A program made the translations under genes and the position numbers. Positions 61,153-64,000 of a DNA stretch of 64,000 bases are shown here, piece by piece; the first letter of the stretch is position 1; each line of letters begins with the position of its first letter. The stretch is taken from the NCBI GenBank assembly GCA_902592445.1, contig CACJEN010000002.1, positions 1 to 64,000 of the forward strand, in the 5' to 3' direction. Source of the DNA: an uncultured Pelagibacteraceae bacterium (GTDB lineage: Bacteria > Pseudomonadota > Alphaproteobacteria > Pelagibacterales > Pelagibacteraceae). The notes beneath the pieces were generated by a model that was not told where the DNA came from, searched no databases, and saw only the letters and a program-made list of their open reading frames with translations.

Positions 61153-62193
61153 ATGACTAAAGTAGGAGAACACATTACTTTAGATATAATTGGTACAAAT
61201 AAAGAGTACGAACCTGCTTTCTTTGAAAAATTAGTTTATAAAATAGCAAAGGTTGCAAAAGTAACAGTTTTAGAAATTTCAAAATATAAATTTGAACCTC
61301 AAGGCTTTACACTTGTAGCACTTCTCGCCGAAAGCCATATAAGTTTTCACACTTTTCCAGAAAAAGGTATAATTAGTTTTGATTTCTTTACGTGTGGAAA
61401 AGTTTCACCTTCTGTTGCATTGAAAATTATTAAAGAGGAAATTCAACATACAAATATAATTAAAAAAGAATTCAATAGAGATACAATTGATCTTTACCAT
61501 GATAATTATAGCTCACCTGGTTTAAACAAAGCATATGTAGTAAATAAAGTTTTAGAAAATTTTAAATCTAAAGTTGGTCAATATATTGAAATTCTTGATT
61601 TGGAACAATTTGGAAAAGCATTATTTATTGATAATGAAATACAAGTAGCAGAAAGTGATGAACATCTTTATAGCTCAACATTCGTTAATTCTGGGCTCAA
61701 ATTAAATTCAAAAAAAGAAAAGGCAGCAATTATTGGAGGAGGAGATGGTGGAGTTGCAAGAGAATGTATTTCACAAAACTTTGGTTTTATAGATTGGTTT
61801 GAATTGGATCCCGAGGTAGTTGATGTATGCGATAAACATTTGAGCAAAATAGGTGAAAAGGCTACTGAAAAAAATTCAGTAAAGTGTGTATGGGGAGATG
61901 CTTTTGAAAGCATAAAATCTATTAAAGATGATACTTACGATCAAATATTTGTTGATTTAAATGATGATCAATTTTGTATAGATCTAGCAGCAAAAAATAT
62001 GGAGTCTTTAGTGAGAATTTTAAAACCTAAAGGAGTTATTACAGCGCAGGTTGGAAGCCAAGATAAAAAACCAAAACAGGTTGATAGTTGGTTAAATGTT
62101 TTTAATGAAAATTTTGGAAATACACAACTTTCAAGAGTTTATATCCCAAGTTTTGATTGTGCTTGGAACTTTTCTTCATCAATAAATCATTAA
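61153..62193 (+). CDS. fused S-adenosylmethionine decarboxylase - spermidine synthase
   Basis: Two polyamine enzymes in one 346-residue chain. Residues ~1-115 are a SpeD-type AdoMet decarboxylase: 'GEHITLDIIGTN', 'LLAESHISFHTFPEKGIISFDFFTCG', with the E-S self-cleavage site that makes the pyruvoyl group, the processing His and the conserved Cys. Residues ~130-346 are a spermidine-synthase domain: 'DEHLYSSTFVNSGL', 'AIIGGGDGGVARECI', 'WFELDPEVVDVCDKHL' and 'YDQIFVDLND'. The synthase part is shorter than free SpeE. The chain would make decarboxylated AdoMet and pass its aminopropyl group to putrescine, releasing MTA for the upstream mtnP-mtnA genes. Confidence 0.9.
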   Translation: MTKVGEHITLDIIGTNKEYEPAFFEKLVYKIAKVAKVTVLEISKYKFEPQGFTLVALLAESHISFHTFPEKGIISFDFFTCGKVSPSVALKIIKEEIQHTNIIKKEFNRDTIDLYHDNYSSPGLNKAYVVNKVLENFKSKVGQYIEILDLEQFGKALFIDNEIQVAESDEHLYSSTFVNSGLKLNSKKEKAAIIGGGDGGVARECISQNFGFIDWFELDPEVVDVCDKHLSKIGEKATEKNSVKCVWGDAFESIKSIKDDTYDQIFVDLNDDQFCIDLAAKNMESLVRILKPKGVITAQVGSQDKKPKQVDSWLNVFNENFGNTQLSRVYIPSFDCAWNFSSSINH

Positions 62194-62243
62194 TTTTTCT
62201 TTTTAAATATCAATATTTGTGAAATAATAAATTTTATTATTTT

Positions 62244-62250
62244 GGAGGAA
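62244..62250 (+). promoter_or_regulatory. strong ribosome binding site of amino acid binding protein gene
   Basis: GGAGGAA lies two to three bases before the AAATG start at 62253, an unusually good match to the anti-Shine-Dalgarno sequence for this window, as for the iron-binding protein gene at 21281. Confidence 0.7.
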
Positions 62251-62252
62251 AA

Positions 62253-63104
62253 ATGAATAAATTTAAAACATTAGGATTAGGAATTTTAATTTCCTTTTTC
62301 TTAACTATCTCTTCAAATGCAGACTCTATTAAAATTGGAACAGAAGGTGCTTACCCTCCTTGGAATTCTAAAGATGCTTCCGGAAACCTAATTGGTTTTG
62401 AAGTTGAGCTTGCAAATGAACTATGCAAAATCATGAAAGCTGAGTGTACAATCGTCGAACAGGATTGGGATGGAATGATACCAGCTCTATTAATGAGAAA
62501 ATTTGATGCGATCATGGCCGGTATGTCAATTACTGCAGAAAGACAAAAAACAATTACTTTTTCTCAAGGTTACGCTGATGAAGTTGCTTCTTTAGCAGTA
62601 ATGAAAGGATCTGATCTTGAAGGAATGGATACGCCAGAAGGTATAAATTTATCTTTAGGTGGATCTGATGTTAAAAAAGCTCTTAAAACACTTACAGGTG
62701 CATTAGCTGGTAAAACAGTTTGTGTACAAACAGCTACAATTCACCAAAACTTTTTAGATTCAGGTGATGTAGGAAGTGTAAATGTAAGAACTTACAAAAC
62801 ACAAGACGAAGTTAATCTAGATCTAGCATCAGGAAGATGTGATGCTGCATTAGCAGCTGCTGTTGCTTTTACTGATTACGCTGATAAATCTGGTAAACCG
62901 GTTGTTCTAGTTGGACCTACTTTTTCAGGTGGTGCATTTGGAAATGGAGTAGGTGTTGGAATTAGACAAGGCGGAGATGATGCTATCGGAAAAAGAGATG
63001 CTAAACTTCTAAAAGATTTCAACAAAGCAATTGATAAAGCAAGAAAACAAGGAATTATTAGCAAACTTGCTATTAAACACTTTGGTTTCGACGCTTCTAT
63101 GTAA
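62253..63104 (+). CDS. basic-amino-acid-type ABC transporter, periplasmic binding protein
   Basis: A 283-residue binding protein with a signal peptide 'MNKFKTLGLGILISFFLTISSNA'. The mature part is a HisJ/ArtJ/NocT-like family 3 protein: 'KIGTEGAYPPWNSKDASGNLIGFEVELA', 'DWDGMIPALLMRKFDAIMAGMSITAERQK', and 'DLASGRCDAALAAAVAF'. Lysine/arginine/ornithine or opine-type ligands are typical. A strong ribosome site precedes it. Placement directly after the polyamine genes suggests ornithine or arginine uptake feeding that pathway, an inference from context. Confidence 0.9.
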   Translation: MNKFKTLGLGILISFFLTISSNADSIKIGTEGAYPPWNSKDASGNLIGFEVELANELCKIMKAECTIVEQDWDGMIPALLMRKFDAIMAGMSITAERQKTITFSQGYADEVASLAVMKGSDLEGMDTPEGINLSLGGSDVKKALKTLTGALAGKTVCVQTATIHQNFLDSGDVGSVNVRTYKTQDEVNLDLASGRCDAALAAAVAFTDYADKSGKPVVLVGPTFSGGAFGNGVGVGIRQGGDDAIGKRDAKLLKDFNKAIDKARKQGIISKLAIKHFGFDASM

Positions 63105-63111
63105 ATATTTC

Positions 63112-63147
63112 AGATTTGGCGACTATATATTATAGTCGCCAAAATCT
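63112..63147 (+). promoter_or_regulatory. intercistronic hairpin abutting amino acid permease start
   Basis: TTTGGCGACTATA (63115-63127) and TATAGTCGCCAAA (63131-63143) pair perfectly over 13 bases around a three-base loop; AGA and TCT extend the stem with one bulged A. The hairpin ends one base before the permease ATG at 63148, leaving no room for a ribosome site. It lacks a U-tract, so attenuation or message stabilisation is likelier than full termination. Confidence 0.8.
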
Positions 63148-63840
63148 ATGGAACTTCTAGCATTTGGTAAAACTGGTTGGGGTGATGAGTTATTTTATGC
63201 AACCCTAATGACTTTAGCTGTTTCAATAACAGCTATGTTAATCGGATTTTTCTTCGCACTTATTTTTACTCCTTTAAAATTATCAAAACACAAATCACTA
63301 AATTTAATTGGTAATTTTTACACTACAGTTATTAGAGGTGTTCCAGAATTATTGGTAATTTATCTTTTCTTTTTTGGTGGAAGTGGAGCAATAATGTTTG
63401 TTGCTTCTATGTTTGGTTATTATGAATATATTGAAATTAACGCATTTATTACTGGTTCGTTTGCAATAGGTATTATTTCAGGTGCTTATTCAACTGAAGT
63501 TTTTAGAGGAGCCATACAATCAATAGACAAAGGTCAGTTTGAGGCTTCAAAAGTTTTGGGGATAAAAAAACATATTCAATTTTATAAAATTATCCTTCCT
63601 CAAATGTTAAGACTTGCAATCCCAAATCTAAGCAATGTTTGGCAAATTACATTAAAAGATACCTCTTTAATTTCAGTAACTGGGTTAGTTGAAATTATGA
63701 GACAATCATACATTGCAGCTGGATCAACAAGAGATCCTTTGTTTTTTTACTCATTTGCAGCAGTTCTGTATTTATTATTAACGTACTTGAGTATGAAACT
63801 AATAAATAAATTGGAAATTAAATACAGTAGAGGATTTTAA
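63148..63840 (+). CDS. amino acid ABC transporter permease (HisQ-like)
   Basis: A 230-residue permease with about five hydrophobic helices, the polar-amino-acid family pattern 'TVIRGVPELLVIYLFFFGG' and the EAA loop 'GQFEASKVLGIKKHIQFYKIILPQMLRLAIPNLSN'. It pairs with the next permease to form the channel for the binding protein encoded just upstream. The initiation codon directly follows a strong hairpin. Its TAA is immediately followed by the next ATG. Confidence 0.93.
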   Translation: MELLAFGKTGWGDELFYATLMTLAVSITAMLIGFFFALIFTPLKLSKHKSLNLIGNFYTTVIRGVPELLVIYLFFFGGSGAIMFVASMFGYYEYIEINAFITGSFAIGIISGAYSTEVFRGAIQSIDKGQFEASKVLGIKKHIQFYKIILPQMLRLAIPNLSNVWQITLKDTSLISVTGLVEIMRQSYIAAGSTRDPLFFYSFAAVLYLLLTYLSMKLINKLEIKYSRGF

Positions 63841-64000
63841 ATGGATTTTGAATTGATGATTGGTAGCTTTCCTAAGTTATTAAGTGCAACTGTAATTACT
63901 CTGAAGCTTTTGTCATTATCCTTATTTTTTGGATTATTTATTGGTTTATTTTTTGCAATTTTAAGGATGAATAAAAATCCAATTGTAAATAAATTTGCAT
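63841..64000 (+). CDS. amino acid ABC transporter permease (HisM-like), 3' partial
   Basis: An open frame from ATG 63841 to the window edge, not in the track because it is cut. The 53 residues visible begin 'MDFELMIGSFPKLLSATVITLKLL' and contain a membrane helix 'LSLFFGLFIGLFFAILRM', the usual N-terminus of HisM/ArtM-type permeases. It abuts the first permease without spacer; an ATPase gene is expected next, outside the window. Confidence 0.85.
   Translation, partial: MDFELMIGSFPKLLSATVITLKLLSLSLFFGLFIGLFFAILRMNKNPIVNKFA

Noticed and set aside
62222-62242. AAATAATAAA/TTTATTATTT inverted repeat before the amino acid binding protein gene
   Set aside because: It is only A-T pairs in an AT-rich leader and is expected by chance; it more likely reflects promoter composition.

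Overview
The window looks like a piece of a streamlined marine alphaproteobacterium of the SAR11 (Pelagibacterales) type. This rests on very AT-rich DNA, almost no intergenic space (no gene-free stretch exceeds 300 bases), stop/start overlaps (TAATG, ATGA), the alphaproteobacterial hisI/folE neighbourhood, several FAD/GcvT-type methylamine oxidoreductases, substrate-binding-protein transporters with strong ribosome sites, and a DddP-like protein. The assignment is inferred from gene content; there is no rRNA in the window to confirm it.

Layout. 1-5.3 kb: a co-directional operon (FAD/GcvT oxidoreductase cut by the window edge, methyltransferase, Rieske oxygenase, DddP-like M24 protein) that looks like catabolism of a methylated onium compound. 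5.3-10.7 kb: an APS-kinase-like P-loop protein, a beta-propeller/outer-membrane-barrel protein, an HxGH nucleotidyltransferase, an ECHDC3-like hydratase, two tandem CoA-binding proteins, a DUF4864 protein and a small membrane protein. 10.7-16.5 kb: a dimethylglycine/sarcosine-dehydrogenase-like enzyme with EtfB, EtfA and ETF-ubiquinone oxidoreductase, a complete route for electrons from methylamine demethylation to the quinone pool. 16.5-18.6 kb (minus strand): hisI, two paralogous 2OG-Fe(II) oxygenase-like proteins and DUF2237; folE is divergent. 19.3-21.2 kb: acuI-like reductase and a LysR regulator. 21.2-25.2 kb: a ferric-iron ABC transporter with a near-perfect Fur box, a tiny Cys-motif ORF and an intercistronic hairpin.

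25.3-32.4 kb: a CHASE2-SpoIIE membrane phosphatase and a 1498-residue exported FecR-domain protein made largely of nested ~80/160-residue repeats; this is the most unusual locus here. 32.4-52.0 kb: an even more AT-rich surface polysaccharide locus of Wzx/Wzy type (two polymerase/ligase-like proteins, Wza-like lipoprotein, Wzc-like tyrosine kinase, initiating sugar phosphate transferase, flippase, GT4, GT2 and two GT26 transferases, FkbM methyltransferase, GalE, and an APH-like/nucleotidyltransferase-like/kinase-like set of unknown purpose). 52.0-57.9 kb: a third FAD/GcvT paralogue, GMP reductase, an FG-GAP/UnbV protein and two small envelope proteins.

57.9-64 kb: an elongator-type CAT-anticodon tRNA, apt, mtnP, mtnA, a class II aldolase, a fused AdoMet decarboxylase-spermidine synthase and a basic-amino-acid/polyamine-precursor ABC transporter. 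Together these make polyamine, and recycle the methylthioadenosine it releases into adenine nucleotide and triose phosphate. All seven convergent gene junctions in the window overlap or lie within one base, and both transporters place a strong hairpin between the binding-protein gene and its permease.
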